Below are positions 52,190 through 61,250 of a stretch of DNA of 64,000 bases, piece after piece. Within the stretch, counting starts at the first letter, position 1. Each line of letters starts with the position of its first letter. Under the pieces are notes generated by a model. It made no database searches. It was not told the DNA's origin and saw only the letters and a program-made list of their open reading frames with translations. A program made the translations under genes and the position numbers. The DNA comes from Umezawaea sp049997955 (GTDB lineage: Bacteria; Actinomycetota; Actinomycetes; Mycobacteriales; Pseudonocardiaceae). The DNA is taken from positions 358,258-422,257 of the forward strand of contig JAEBDY010000011.1 of the NCBI GenBank assembly GCA_049997955.1, given 5' to 3'.

Positions 52190-52626
52190 GTGCAAAAGAC
52201 TGCTGCCCGCAGGAGCGCGCCGGATCGACCACGCGGGCGGGGATCACCGCGGACGCGGTAGACCCCTCCATCCTCCGATCGGAGGATGGAGGGAAGGGCG
52301 GCGACGTGCCTTGAGCCAGTTGGCCTTCTGGCCTGCTCGACCGGGATGACCGCACTGTCCGCACCAGGTCCCGCAGCCGGATGTCCGCGGGCGGGCGTCC
52401 GTTGCCGCTGCGGACCGCGGTCGTCGGCATCGCCTCGGTGGTCCGGCGGTCGCGGTCGGGCTGCCGGTCGAACTTCAAAACCCTGCTCGACGACCGAAGC
52501 CCATGTTGGCGTACGCCTGAACGTGCTCGGCCCCGTACAGGCGAACATGCTCGGTTGGTGGTGCGATGACCGAGATCTCGTCCGTCTGTTGTGGACGGTT
52601 GACGGTCTCGGTCAGCCGCGCGCTTC
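52190..52626. other. Intergenic region with long palindrome
   Basis: No gene recognised in about 440 bp. It holds the 30-bp palindrome at 52264-52293. Open frames are arginine/proline-rich with no family resemblance. Together with the adjacent ATPase stub this looks like a deletion scar. Confidence 0.5.
52264..52293. repeat. Perfect 30-bp palindrome
   Basis: Self-complementary over 30 bp, centred on CCGATCGG (52275-52282); the arm reads CCCTCCATCCTCCGA. No loop or T-run. Lies about 75 bp upstream of the ABC ATPase stub, so it may be the operator of the lost transporter. Confidence 0.75.
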
Positions 52627-53550
52627 TCATGCCACCTTGATGACGACCTTGCCCGAGGGGTGACCGTTCTCGACGGTGGCGAGGGCGGCCGGGGCGTCGG
52701 AGAGCGGGTGGACCGCGGTGATCACGGGTGCGAGGACTCCGTCGAGGGCCAGCCGGGCGGACCGTTCCAGGTTCTCGCGGTCGAGGCGACGTTCGACGAA
52801 ACGCCCACCGAGTTCGGGCACGGACATATCACCCACGGCGATGACGTTGCGGGGATCCCGGGCCAGTGGGGCGACCGTCCGCAGCGAGGTGCCGCCAACC
52901 ATGTCGACGATCCCGTCGAAGCCGTCCGGAACCAGCTCGCGTGCCGCGGCGGCGACGTCCTCGGCGGTGTAGTCGATGAACCGCACCCCGATGGCTTCTG
53001 CGGGCCCGCGCTTGGCGGTACTCCCGGTGCCGATCACCCGCAGCTCGCGACTGGTGGCCAGCCGGGCGACGGCGAGGCCGACCCCGCCGCCGACCCCGTT
53101 GACCAGGACCGTGGCACCGGCCGGGAGGCCGAGCTGGTCGAGCGCGTCCACCGCGGTCGTCCCGGCCACCGGCAGCGTTGCCGCCACGGTCGCGGACAGA
53201 CCTGTCGGGATGCGCGCGGTGTTCGACGCGGACAGCACCGTCGTCTCGGCGTAGGTGCCGCCACCGGTGAGCGCGAAGCCGAAGACAGCGTCGCCTACTT
53301 CGAGCCCGTCGACGTCCTCGCCCAGAGCGAGAACCGTTCCCGCTGCCTCCATGCCCAGCACGCGGGGAAACGGACGCCCGCCGTCAAGGCCGGGGACCAG
53401 ACCCGAGCGCACGAGGTGGTCGAGGGGGTTCACGCCGGCGACCTCGACCCGGATCAGCACCTCGCCGCGACCGGGGACGGGATCGGGACGATCGAAGAAC
53501 TCCTGCACCTCGGGCCCGCCGTGCTCGCTGAATCCCCACGCTTGTCCCAT
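52627..53550 (-). CDS. Zinc-independent MDR-family NADPH:quinone oxidoreductase
   Basis: The protein has 307 aa. Medium-chain dehydrogenase layout with VAGVNPLDHLVRSG, RVLGMEAAGTV, cofactor motif VNGVGGGVGLAVARLA and GKVVIKVA at the C-terminus. No zinc-cysteine lobe, so quinone/enone reductase type. Downstream of the MerR gene on the same strand and probably under its control. Confidence 0.9.
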   Translation of the reverse strand: MGQAWGFSEHGGPEVQEFFDRPDPVPGRGEVLIRVEVAGVNPLDHLVRSGLVPGLDGGRPFPRVLGMEAAGTVLALGEDVDGLEVGDAVFGFALTGGGTYAETTVLSASNTARIPTGLSATVAATLPVAGTTAVDALDQLGLPAGATVLVNGVGGGVGLAVARLATSRELRVIGTGSTAKRGPAEAIGVRFIDYTAEDVAAAARELVPDGFDGIVDMVGGTSLRTVAPLARDPRNVIAVGDMSVPELGGRFVERRLDRENLERSARLALDGVLAPVITAVHPLSDAPAALATVENGHPSGKVVIKVA

Positions 53551-53613
53551 TTTCTGCCGCCTCCCGCATGACCGACCCGGTGGTTCCGGGTGCTGTCGCC
53601 ATCCTCACCGTTG

Positions 53614-53623
53614 ACATCGATGT
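53614..53623. promoter_or_regulatory. ACATCGATGT dyad in the MerR-oxidoreductase gap
   Basis: A 10-bp palindrome in the 106-bp gap between the MerR gene and the oxidoreductase, where the leftward oxidoreductase promoter should lie. MerR regulators bind dyads in the promoter spacer, so this is a likely site. Confidence 0.5.
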
Positions 53624-53656
53624 AAGGGGCAAGTGGCTGAGGTGCAGGTCACAGCA

Positions 53657-54052
53657 TCAGGCCGACCGTGCTGCCGGATCCGGGACCGTGGACAGCTCCG
53701 CCCGGTGCCGGCTGTTCACCTTGATCAGCACGTCGAGCGCATCCCGGGTCTCGACCAGGTGCGCGATGTCGGCGTCGATCCGGTCGCGCTCGCGCGTCAT
53801 CGCCGTGAACGTCTCCTCGGCGACGCCCAGGTCGCCGGGGACGTCCACGCACGGCAGCACGGTCGCGATCACCCGGCTGGACATACCCGCGTTGAACAGC
53901 TGCCGGATGAGCGCCACGCGCTGGACCTCGGCATCGGAATAGTGGCGCTGCCCGGCGCCGGAGCGCGAACTGGTCAGCAGGCCCTGCTCCTCGTAGTAGC
54001 GCAGAGAGCGCGGACTCACGCCCGTGCGCTTGGACAACTCGCCGATCCGCAT
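53657..54052 (-). CDS. MerR-family transcriptional regulator
   Basis: The protein has 131 aa. N-terminal winged HTH (MRIGELSKRTGVSPRSLRYY, EEQGLL) and a C-terminal dimerisation helix (DADIAHLVETRDALDVLI). No cysteine set for metal sensing is visible, so it is probably an organic or redox-responsive member. It controls the adjacent quinone oxidoreductase by inference. Confidence 0.9.
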   Translation of the reverse strand: MRIGELSKRTGVSPRSLRYYEEQGLLTSSRSGAGQRHYSDAEVQRVALIRQLFNAGMSSRVIATVLPCVDVPGDLGVAEETFTAMTRERDRIDADIAHLVETRDALDVLIKVNSRHRAELSTVPDPAARSA

Positions 54053-54499
54053 ACCCGAAAGCCTACGTCCGCCTGCTCCAGGGCTCAGCGCACCGGCAAG
54101 TCATGGACGCTCACGGGCACGCTGGCGGACCTCGACCTGGCCATGGCCCTGGCGGGCTGCCCGAGCACGGCAGGCATCACCCGCGACCTGCTCATGTCCC
54201 TGTCCGAGACCTGAGGACCCGGCTCCTGAGCCTCCGGCGCCTGCCAAGCCTTCGCCTGCGCACGGGACGGAGGAGAAGAAGATCGCGCAGAAGCAGAAGA
54301 GGACCACGCGGGTCGCCCTGCGGTCGGCTCCCGAGCCGTCGAACGAGAAGCGCCGCGCCGAGGAGGCGCGGGCCCGGATCGAGCGCGCCAATCCCGCGAC
54401 GCCCCCGAAACCCTCGCCCGTGGGGTTGCGGGCGACCGAGGTGAAGCACGGTGTTCCCACGGAGGGGGTGCAGGGACGGCAGGCTCGGCCCAGGGAACT
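54053..54499. other. Decayed region, no intact gene
   Basis: About 450 bp with no acceptable gene. A rightward frame reading TGTLADLDLAMALAGCP and ending at 54214 may be the tail of some lost gene; I cannot identify it. Confidence 0.4.
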
Positions 54500-54740
54500 G
54501 CCGCAGTCGTCGAGGACCACCTCGGTGACGTCGTCGGCGGCCAGCCTCATCGTCTCGGCGACCAGCGCGCCGCTGTACCGCGCGCCGCCGATGGCGAGCA
54601 CCGGCAGCGTCAGCCGGGTCTTCCCGCGCTGCTCGTTCTGCGCGATCGTCTCGTCCAGCGCCCGGTAGTACGCGAAGCTCGCCCGCAGTCCGCGACGATC
54701 GCGTCGACGTAGACGTCGACGGCGTGCGCGGGATCGCGGC
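54500..54740 (-). pseudogene. Epoxide hydrolase-like alpha/beta hydrolase remnant
   Basis: On the complement, GLRASFAYYRALDETIAQNE and KTRLTLPVLAIGG, VAETMRLAADDVTEVVL (54691 to 54500) match the C-terminal part of epoxide-hydrolase-type proteins. The segment just before it, DPAHAVDVYVDAIVAD, is in another frame, showing a frameshift near 54690. The nucleophile region and the C-terminal histidine are gone. Confidence 0.65.
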
Positions 54741-54754
54741 CGGGGTGGCGCCCG

Positions 54755-54970
54755 AGCGCCGTGGTGGCCGCCTACCAGCAGGTCACCCTGAACCGCATCG
54801 CCGACCCGACGGTTCCGGAGGGCTGCCTGCTCACGGTGTCGGCAATGCAGTTCCCGGCCCTCGACGCGGAGGAGCAGACGGTGCTGAGTCGCGCAGGCTT
54901 CTCGAGCGAAGACCTGGCAATCGTCGCCGCAGTCGCCGCCCGCATCCCTGGGAGACCACAACTACCTTGA
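54755..54970 (+). pseudogene. TetR-family regulator, C-terminal fragment
   Basis: The frame reads VVAAYQQVTLNRIADPTVPEG, then CLLTVSAMQFPALDAEE and ends QLP. The ADPxxPxGCLL strand is typical of a TetR effector domain. There is no HTH or proper start, so I treat it as a fragment. It abuts the hydrolase remnant on the other strand. Confidence 0.45.
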
Positions 54971-55052
54971 GCAGTGCGATGAACGCCCAGGGCCCCGGCA
55001 AAGTCGCTAGATGATGCCGAGTGGTGCCAATGGTCGGCCGCCTGAGCCGGTG

Positions 55053-55200
55053 TCGAACTGCGCCTCGACCTCGGCGACGCCTGCCAACTCCCGCACCCCG
55101 ACGCGTCGATCGACCGCGTGCTGTCGTCCTTCGTGTTCCACCACATCCCGGACGATCGGAAGGTCGCGGCGCTGCGGGAGATCCGACGAGGGCTGATCGT
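55053..55200 (+). pseudogene. SAM methyltransferase fragment
   Basis: The frame reads ELRLDLGDACQLPHPDASID, then RVLSSFVFHHIPDDRKVAAL and REIRRGL, a typical Methyltransf_11 post-motif I segment. The SAM-binding loop before it and the C-terminus after it are missing. Confidence 0.65.
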
Positions 55201-55499
55201 CAGCGCCTCCACTGGGGCCACGTCGAGGTCCGGTGGCGGATGGTGGCTTGGGTCGGCGGGCATGCGGTCACCGACTGGGCGTCGGCCGCGATCGACTGGC
55301 GGCTGTTCCAGCACGTTCTCATTCGCGGTCTGGACGGGCGTCTGCCACGCCTGCCGACAACCCGTCCAGACCCGAACGCCCACGACAACACCCCGGGCCA
55401 GTAATGCCTACCAAAGCACTACTGGCGCCCGACGGGTCGAAGGATGCGGATAAGCCTTGTTCGCGATCATCACCTCAGGTCGTGCCCGCGGATGTTCTT
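55201..55499. other. Decayed region between remnants
   Basis: No gene or repeat recognised in this 300 bp; it connects the methyltransferase fragment to the transposase remnant. Confidence 0.4.
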
Positions 55500-55660
55500 G
55501 TCCGTCCGGCAAAGGCGGATACCGTCGAGTACGGACAGCAGTCGTGGATTCTCCCGGGCTGACCTGCGATCACAACAATCTGCACGGGCAGGCCACAGTT
55601 GCCGACCGCGAGGTGGGTCTTGGTGTTCAGTCGGCCGTGAGACCGGCCAAGTCCTTCGCC
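55500..55660 (-). mobile_element. IS5-type transposase remnant
   Basis: The complement reads LGRSHGRLNTKTHLAVGNCG, then LPVQIVVIAGQPG, which matches the GRSRGGLTTKxHLA...LPxxxxxTxGQ block of IS5-family DDE transposases. About 50 codons remain, with no start, catalytic triad or visible terminal repeats. It marks past insertion in this decayed segment. Confidence 0.65.
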
Positions 55661-55720
55661 GCCACCCGCGAGCCCTTCGGGCCCGCTGTCACAGCCCTCT
55701 TCCGAGGCTCTGGCCGCTTG

Positions 55721-56365
55721 TCAGAACTGCCTCAGCCGGAGAGAGAAGCGGCAGCCGCCCTGCCTGCCGTCAGTGTCGATGCCGATGGTGATCGGGACTC
55801 CTGGGCGTACTGAGTGCCATTCTTCCTGGGGGAGGGAATTTTTACACTGATCCTTGCCGGGTTCGAATTCGTGCCAGAAGCGGACGTCCAGTGAGACATC
55901 TGCCCTGCCGGCCATGGAGAAGGTGAGGTTGCAATAACCGCTTCTGTTGTCGGTGTCCACCTTGATGTTGGGGCCGAATGTTTGGTTTTCGGTGATGGGT
56001 AATGAGAACTCGCCCTGGTTGCCACACTGTCCAGCGGCGCCACCGGGGCTTACCGTCCAGCGGTAGCTCATCGTCAGGCCTGATAGGCCGTTTGCCAGGT
56101 CCCGAACGCCGAAGGCGAGCAGGCAGCCGCCGCTGCGGCTGTCCGCGTCGATGAGGATCGCGTTGGTCCAGTCCGGCGACGGAGCCCACTGCTGCTTGGT
56201 TCCCACGCACTGGCCGGGACTTCCATCAGGATTGAACGAAATTCCCGTTTCCGGAGGTGCCGCGTGTGGTTTGAACTCCGCAACGGCTGTACCTGCGGAA
56301 ATTGTGGTAGCGAGCACCAGTCCGCAGGCTAACGTCGCCAGCGTTCGGCGCAGTGCACGTCTCAT
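55721..56365 (-). CDS. Secreted hypothetical protein
   Basis: The protein has 214 aa. Signal peptide (MRRALRRTLA, hydrophobic core, cleavage near TAVAE). The mature part has two similar beta-rich units, each with a D-x-D/N-x-R-S/Q-G-x-C pattern (DADSRSGGC, DTDNRSGYC, DTDGRQGGC). The threefold repeat suggests a small repeat domain, possibly disulfide-linked or metal-binding. No family recognised. Its 3' end borders the transposase remnant. Confidence 0.75.
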   Translation of the reverse strand: MRRALRRTLATLACGLVLATTISAGTAVAEFKPHAAPPETGISFNPDGSPGQCVGTKQQWAPSPDWTNAILIDADSRSGGCLLAFGVRDLANGLSGLTMSYRWTVSPGGAAGQCGNQGEFSLPITENQTFGPNIKVDTDNRSGYCNLTFSMAGRADVSLDVRFWHEFEPGKDQCKNSLPQEEWHSVRPGVPITIGIDTDGRQGGCRFSLRLRQF

Positions 56366-56741
56366 TGTTCTCCCTATGTTTCACACTTGATATCAAAGCC
56401 ACTCTTCAGCAGCCTTCATCGCCTAACAAGCGACCAACTGGGTGAGGTCCGTTTACCTCGAGAATTGCATTGCGCCCGATTTGAATTGATTATCGGCGGA
56501 TACGTGCGGCTGATTAGTCGGTCTGGCCCGCGAACTCGCCTGGTACCACGGCGGGAACGCCGCGTTGGGGTCGGTGTTCGCCGAGGTGGTCCTGCCTTCA
56601 GGCAGCGACACGGTGTAGTCGATGCTCCTCGCTGAGGTCGAACACCCAGGACACCACCGGAATCGCAGCCTGCGTGCGGTGCACCGGGCGCACCGACTAC
56701 CGCTCAAGGCTTTCCAGGAGACCGTCTCGACCGCCATCGCC
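56366..56741. other. Intergenic region, upstream of the secreted protein
   Basis: About 375 bp without a clear gene. The part next to 56365 is A+T richer and should hold the promoter of the secreted protein. A 32-codon open tail at 56520-56618 (ELAWYHGGNAALGSVF) may be a fragment of a lost gene; not identified. Confidence 0.45.
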
Positions 56742-57641
56742 CTACACTTCTGCGCGGCCACCTGAATGAGCCTCGGAGTTCCCGCATTCTGCCGTGATCT
56801 CGGCCGTCGCTCGCGCCGCGGTGAAGAAGTCGTCGGCCAGCGGCGAGGTGCGCGACGCCGCCATCGCGAGGCACACCTGGTCGGGCGCGAGTTCCGGGAT
56901 GGACACGTAGCAGATGTCCGGACGTGAGTAGAACACCGTCTCCGAACGCCCCACGAACGAGATGCCCCGGCCGGCCGCGACGTGCTCGAGCTTCTCCTCC
57001 ACGCCGCGCACCCGGAGCCCGGAGTCGGGGTGCGGGCGCCTGGTGGGATGCGTGCTCGGGTCGGCGTGCCAGACCAGCGGCTCACCGGCCAGGTCGGACT
57101 CGGTGACCTCCTCCTTGCCCGCCAACCGGTGGTCCGCGGGCAGCACCACCATGAGCGGCTCGGCGTACAGCGGGGTCACGCGCAGGCCGGTCTCGTCGAT
57201 GGGCAGCCGCACGTAGCCGACGTCGATGCGGCCGTCGAGCAGCATCGTGGCCTGGTCGTCCCACTCGATCCGCTGCACGTCCACGACCACGTCCGGATGT
57301 CGGGCCTTGAACGCCTGGGCCGCCGGGATGACCGGGATGCCGGTCCGGAAGCCGACCACCAGTCGCCGGCTGCCGCTGGCGGCCGTGGTCACCCGGCGGC
57401 GGATCGCGTCCGCGGAGGCGAGCAGCGGACCGGCGTCGGCCAGCAGTTGTCGGCCCGCGTCGGTCAGCACCACGCTGTGGCGATCCCTGGTGAACAGCGA
57501 TGCGCCGAGATCCTGCTCCAGCGCGCGGACCTGGCGGCTGAGCGCCGGCTGCGCGATGTGCAGCTCCTCGGCGGCGCGGCCGAAGTGCAACCTGTCGGCG
57601 ACGGCGAGGAAGTAGCGCAATTTGCGCAGGTCCAGATCCAT
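56742..57641 (-). CDS. LysR-family transcriptional regulator
   Basis: The protein has 299 aa. N-terminal LysR HTH (LRKLRYFLAVADRLHFGRAA, QPALSRQVRALEQDLGASLF) and a substrate-binding domain (VGFRTGIPVIPAA). Divergent from the reductase gene at 57907 across 265 bp, so likely its regulator. Confidence 0.92.
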   Translation of the reverse strand: MDLDLRKLRYFLAVADRLHFGRAAEELHIAQPALSRQVRALEQDLGASLFTRDRHSVVLTDAGRQLLADAGPLLASADAIRRRVTTAASGSRRLVVGFRTGIPVIPAAQAFKARHPDVVVDVQRIEWDDQATMLLDGRIDVGYVRLPIDETGLRVTPLYAEPLMVVLPADHRLAGKEEVTESDLAGEPLVWHADPSTHPTRRPHPDSGLRVRGVEEKLEHVAAGRGISFVGRSETVFYSRPDICYVSIPELAPDQVCLAMAASRTSPLADDFFTAARATAEITAECGNSEAHSGGRAEV

Positions 57642-57906
57642 GGCGTCTCCCGGTCCGGTGATGCCTCCAAGGTATCACCACGGCTGAAAGAAGTCTTGGA
57701 CACCCGCTCAATTCAATGGCATCGTCAATGGGGACCGAGCGAATTCGGTAGAAGAATTCAGCATCGGGATTCGACAATAAAGCCCACTTCATGATGAGCA
57801 CATCAGGAAGTGAGGCCCCGCGTCATTCGACGGCGTTGACGACAGAACTGTTGACAACGACGGATTGGGCATGCCGTTCCATTCAGCTCCGGAAAGCAGG
57901 CAGACC

Positions 57907-58530
57907 ATGAGCAGCATCAGCATCATCGGGCTCGGGACCATGGCAGGCGCCCTGGCCGACCGGGCGCTCGCCGGCGGCAACGCCGTCGAGATCATCGGCC
58001 GCGACCGGGCCAAGGCCGGGGAAGTGGCCGCCGCGCTCGGCGGCGGCGCCACGGTCGGGACATTTGGCACCACCCCGGCTGGCGACCTCGTCGTCCTCGC
58101 CGTGCCGTACGCCGGCGCCGTGCCGGTCGTCGCCCGGTACGGGGACGCGCTGGCAGGCAAGGTCGTCATCGACATCTCCAACACCTCCACCGCCGACGCC
58201 ACCGGACTGGTCACCCCTGACGGCAGTTCCGGCGCGCAGGAGATCGCCAAGGCCGCCCCGGCGAGCGCGCACGTCGTGAAGGCGTTCAACACCGTCTTCG
58301 GCCACGTCATGGCCCAGGGCGGCCCGCTGGACGTGCTCTTCGCAGGCGACGACGCGCGGGCCAAGGCGAGCGTGTCGGTGTTCATCGAAAGCCTTGGGCT
58401 GCGCCCGCTGGATGCCGGCGGCCTGGAGATGGCGCGCTGGCTGGAAGGGGCGGGCGTGCTGATGATCAGCCTGGCCCGCAACGGCGTGGGGAACTTCGAC
58501 TTCTCCCTCGGCGTCAACCTCCCCGGCTGA
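57907..58530 (+). CDS. NADPH-dependent F420 reductase-like oxidoreductase
   Basis: The protein has 207 aa from ATG 57907. Rossmann fold with IIGLGTMAGALADRAL, IIGRDRAKAG and VVKAFNTVFGHVM, similar to F420H2:NADP+ oxidoreductase/NADP-binding proteins. It transfers hydride between NADPH and F420 or acts on another substrate; not decidable. 84 bp upstream of the epimerase-like SDR on the same strand. Confidence 0.85.
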   Translation: MSSISIIGLGTMAGALADRALAGGNAVEIIGRDRAKAGEVAAALGGGATVGTFGTTPAGDLVVLAVPYAGAVPVVARYGDALAGKVVIDISNTSTADATGLVTPDGSSGAQEIAKAAPASAHVVKAFNTVFGHVMAQGGPLDVLFAGDDARAKASVSVFIESLGLRPLDAGGLEMARWLEGAGVLMISLARNGVGNFDFSLGVNLPG

Positions 58531-58614
58531 GCACACCCGCGCGACTACTTCTTCTCGTGCCACCACGGCACGAGAAGAACAGCCCCTCGGCCCACTTCCA
58601 CAAGGAGCAGCAGC

Positions 58615-59550
58615 GTGCGCGTTTTCGTCACCGGCGGGACCGGCCATTCCGGTTCGCACATCATCCCCGAGCTCATCGCCGCCGGGCACGAGGTCACCGG
58701 CCTGGCCCGGTCGGACTCCGCTGCGGCGGCGGTGTCCGCGCTCGGCGCGAAGGTGCGTTGCGGCGACCTCGAGGATCTCGACGGGCTCAAGGAGGCGGCC
58801 GCGGATTCCGACGGCGTCATCCACGTCGCGCACAGGCAGGACCTGCTTCCGTCCGGCGGGCTCGACGCCGTGGCCGCCGCGGAGCTCCCGATCATGCTCG
58901 CGTACGGCGAGGCACTCGCGGGAACCGGGAAGCCCCTGGTCGCGGCGGGGAGCATTGGCTCGCCGGGGAACCTGGGTCGGCCGGCCACCGAGGAGGACCC
59001 GGCCCTACCCGGTGGGGATGAGCACAAGGGCACCCTGCGGGTTCGCAACGTCGTGGAAACCGCCGTGGTCGGCCTCGCCGAGCGGGGAGTGCGGTCTTCG
59101 GTCGTGCGGATCGCCAACATCGCGCACAGCACGACCGATCGTGCCGGCTTCCTCGTGCGGCTGATCGCGCTCGCGAAGGAGAAGGGCTTCGTCGGCTACC
59201 CCGGAGACGGCGCGAACCTGTGGAACGCCGCGCACGTCCGCGATGTCGCCTCGGTGTTCCGCTTGGCGCTGGAGAAGGGTCAGGCAGGCAAGTACTGGCA
59301 CGCGGTTGGGGACGGGGCCATCCCGTTCCGCGAGATCGCCGCGGCCATCGGCAGCCGTCTGGACCTGCCCGTCGTGAGCATCCCCGCTGACGTGCTGATG
59401 GTGCCGGGACACTTCGGGTTCCTCGCGAACGTGGTCACGCAGAGCTACCCGGCGTCCAACCTCATCACCCGCCGGACCCTCGGCTGGGCACCTGCTCAGC
59501 CCGGCCTGCTCGCCGATCTGGACAACGGCCACTACTTCTCCGCCGGCTGA
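58615..59550 (+). CDS. Extended SDR / NAD-dependent epimerase-like protein
   Basis: The protein has 311 aa. The cofactor loop VTGGTGHSGSHIIPEL is near the N-terminus; the catalytic Tyr-x-x-x-Lys pair is not evident (the position reads EHKGTLRVRN), so it may be an atypical, NmrA-like or redox-sensing member. GTG start at 58615 with AAGGAG upstream. Probably co-transcribed with the reductase at 57907. Confidence 0.82.
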   Translation: MRVFVTGGTGHSGSHIIPELIAAGHEVTGLARSDSAAAAVSALGAKVRCGDLEDLDGLKEAAADSDGVIHVAHRQDLLPSGGLDAVAAAELPIMLAYGEALAGTGKPLVAAGSIGSPGNLGRPATEEDPALPGGDEHKGTLRVRNVVETAVVGLAERGVRSSVVRIANIAHSTTDRAGFLVRLIALAKEKGFVGYPGDGANLWNAAHVRDVASVFRLALEKGQAGKYWHAVGDGAIPFREIAAAIGSRLDLPVVSIPADVLMVPGHFGFLANVVTQSYPASNLITRRTLGWAPAQPGLLADLDNGHYFSAG

Positions 59551-59591
59551 CGGCAGGGACCCGAACCGCGACGAGTCCGCCCGTGTTGTGA

Positions 59592-59622
59592 CCCCACATC
59601 TACCGATTCGGTAGATGTGGGG
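59592..59622. promoter_or_regulatory. TetR-type operator, 15-bp inverted repeat
   Basis: Perfect 15-bp arms (59592-59606 CCCCACATCTACCGA; 59608-59622) around a single T. The core CTACCGATTCGGTAG is a typical TetR operator. It ends 5 bp before the GTG start of the TetR gene at 59628, so autorepression is very likely. Confidence 0.8.
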
Positions 59623-59627
59623 CTGTC

Positions 59628-60209
59628 GTGGCGACCATGCCCAGGCCAACCAAGGCGCAGATCGACGCCGAGATCCTCGATCGCTCCGCCGCCCTGTTCG
59701 CCCGCCACGGGTTCGCGAACACCTCCTTGCAGCAGATCGCCGACGCCGTCGGGTACACGAAGGCTGGTCTCCTGCACCACTTCCCGAACAAGGAATCGCT
59801 CTACCGGGCTGCCGTGCGGTCCTGTCGCGAGCAGGTGGCCGCACTCGCCGGCGCGGTGGAAGAGGTCCCTCCGGGTGCCGAACGGGATCGAGCGGTCGTC
59901 GAGGGCCTCGTCGACATGACCTTCGCCTTCCCCGGGATGTCGGCGTTCACCAACACCCTGGTCGGAAGCGACGACATCGACCCGGAGATCGCCGAGATCG
60001 GTCTGGTGCTGGTCACCGCGTTGGGCATCGATCCGACAGCCGTGGACGACGAGCGCATGGTCCGGGTCATCAGCGCCATGGCGGGTCTCACCGCCGCGGC
60101 GCTGCAAGCGGTGCGAATCGACCACACCCGGCAATGGCGGGAGCACATCATCGCCGCCACGATCGACACCCTGACCTCCGCGTCCTCGGGTTCGGACGAC
60201 CGATCGTGA
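59628..60209 (+). CDS. TetR-family transcriptional regulator
   Basis: The protein has 193 aa. HTH (RSAALFARHGFANTSLQQIA, DAVGYTKAGLLHHFPNKESL). GTG 59628 or ATG 59637. Its stop overlaps the GTG of the following broken membrane-protein gene (GTGA, 60206-60209), whose target role is therefore lost. Confidence 0.9.
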   Translation: MATMPRPTKAQIDAEILDRSAALFARHGFANTSLQQIADAVGYTKAGLLHHFPNKESLYRAAVRSCREQVAALAGAVEEVPPGAERDRAVVEGLVDMTFAFPGMSAFTNTLVGSDDIDPEIAEIGLVLVTALGIDPTAVDDERMVRVISAMAGLTAAALQAVRIDHTRQWREHIIAATIDTLTSASSGSDDRS

Positions 60210-60505
60210 CAAGCGAACTCCCGGCGCCCGCAAGCGCCCGTGCCAACCCCGTCGAGTTCCCTCGGCAGCAGACCGGGCTCTCCCACCTGAACCCGTTCCG
60301 CAACCTGCGCCCCCTTCTCAGCGAGCACAAGAAGGCCTACCTCTGGCTGAACGCCGGTTTCCACGGGGCCATGGTCCTGGGCATGATCGTCGTGCCCTTC
60401 CTCGGCATCGCGCTGATCAGCTACCGCGCGGTCTACTGGGGATTCCTCTACACGCCCGCCCAGCACGACATGTCCATCCTCCCGCACTACCTGACGCTGC
60501 TGATC
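60206..60505 (+). pseudogene. Membrane protein, N-terminal fragment
   Basis: GTG start coupled to the TetR stop. The 100 codons give a hydrophilic head, a strand NPFRNLRPLLSEHKKAYLWL and one to two membrane helices (GAMVLGMIVVPFLGIALISY). At about 60505 the sequence switches to alpha/beta-hydrolase coding in another frame. The intact protein family is not clear from this part. Confidence 0.65.
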
Positions 60506-61250
60506 GAGCGCTGGGCGAGCAGAAGGTCTCCTATCTCGGCTACTCCTACGGCACCCACCTCGGCGCGGTGTACACGACGCTGTTCCCGCACCGCGGCGAC
60601 CGGATCGTGCTCGACAGCAACCTCGTTCCGACCGGCTTCGACGCCACGGCCGTGCGCCTGATGGCCAAGGGCCTCGAGGACCGGTTCCCGGACTTCGCGC
60701 GGTTCGTCGTGGCCCACCCCGAGTACGGCCTGGGCACCACACCGACCGAGGTGCGGGCGAAGTACCTCGACCTCGCGGCGCGGCTGGACAAGACACCGTT
60801 CCAGGGCGTCGACGGCTCGTTGTTCCGGTTGGTCACCTTCGCCTTCCTCTACAACGACGCTCAACTACCCGTGTTGGCCGAAGTCTGGAAGGCCATCGAC
60901 ACGAACCAACCGACGCCTACCAGCGCAACGTGGCGGTCGACCGGATCCGCTACCCGTTGATCGGCGGAGCGTCGGCCAACATCCGGCCGTGCGCGTTCTG
61001 GCAGGCCGACCCGGTCGAACCGCCAGTACGCGTCGGGGACCACGGCCCGTCGAACGTGCTCATGGTGCAGTACACCCGCGACCCCGGCACACCGCTGGTC
61101 GGCGCGCGGCAGCTGCGGCAGGCGCTCGGTGACCGGGCTCGGATGGTGACGGTCGACGGAGGTGGACACGGCGTCTACCTGTTCGGTTCCGGGCTCGGTG
61201 AGCGGGCGTTGGTCAAGCGCGCCGGTCCGGCACCACGGGAACGGCGGGGC
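60505..61250 (+). pseudogene. TAP-type alpha/beta hydrolase remnant, frameshifted
   Basis: Starts inside the protein at EQKVSYLGYSYGTHLGAVYT (nucleophile elbow GYSYG), continues in one frame to about 60925 (FAFLYNDAQLPVLAEVWKAI), and resumes in another frame with NVLMVQYTRDPGTPLVGARQ and VDGGGHGVYLF, the C-terminal TAP domain with catalytic aspartate and histidine. The N-terminal half with signal peptide is missing and at least one frameshift is present. Confidence 0.75.
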
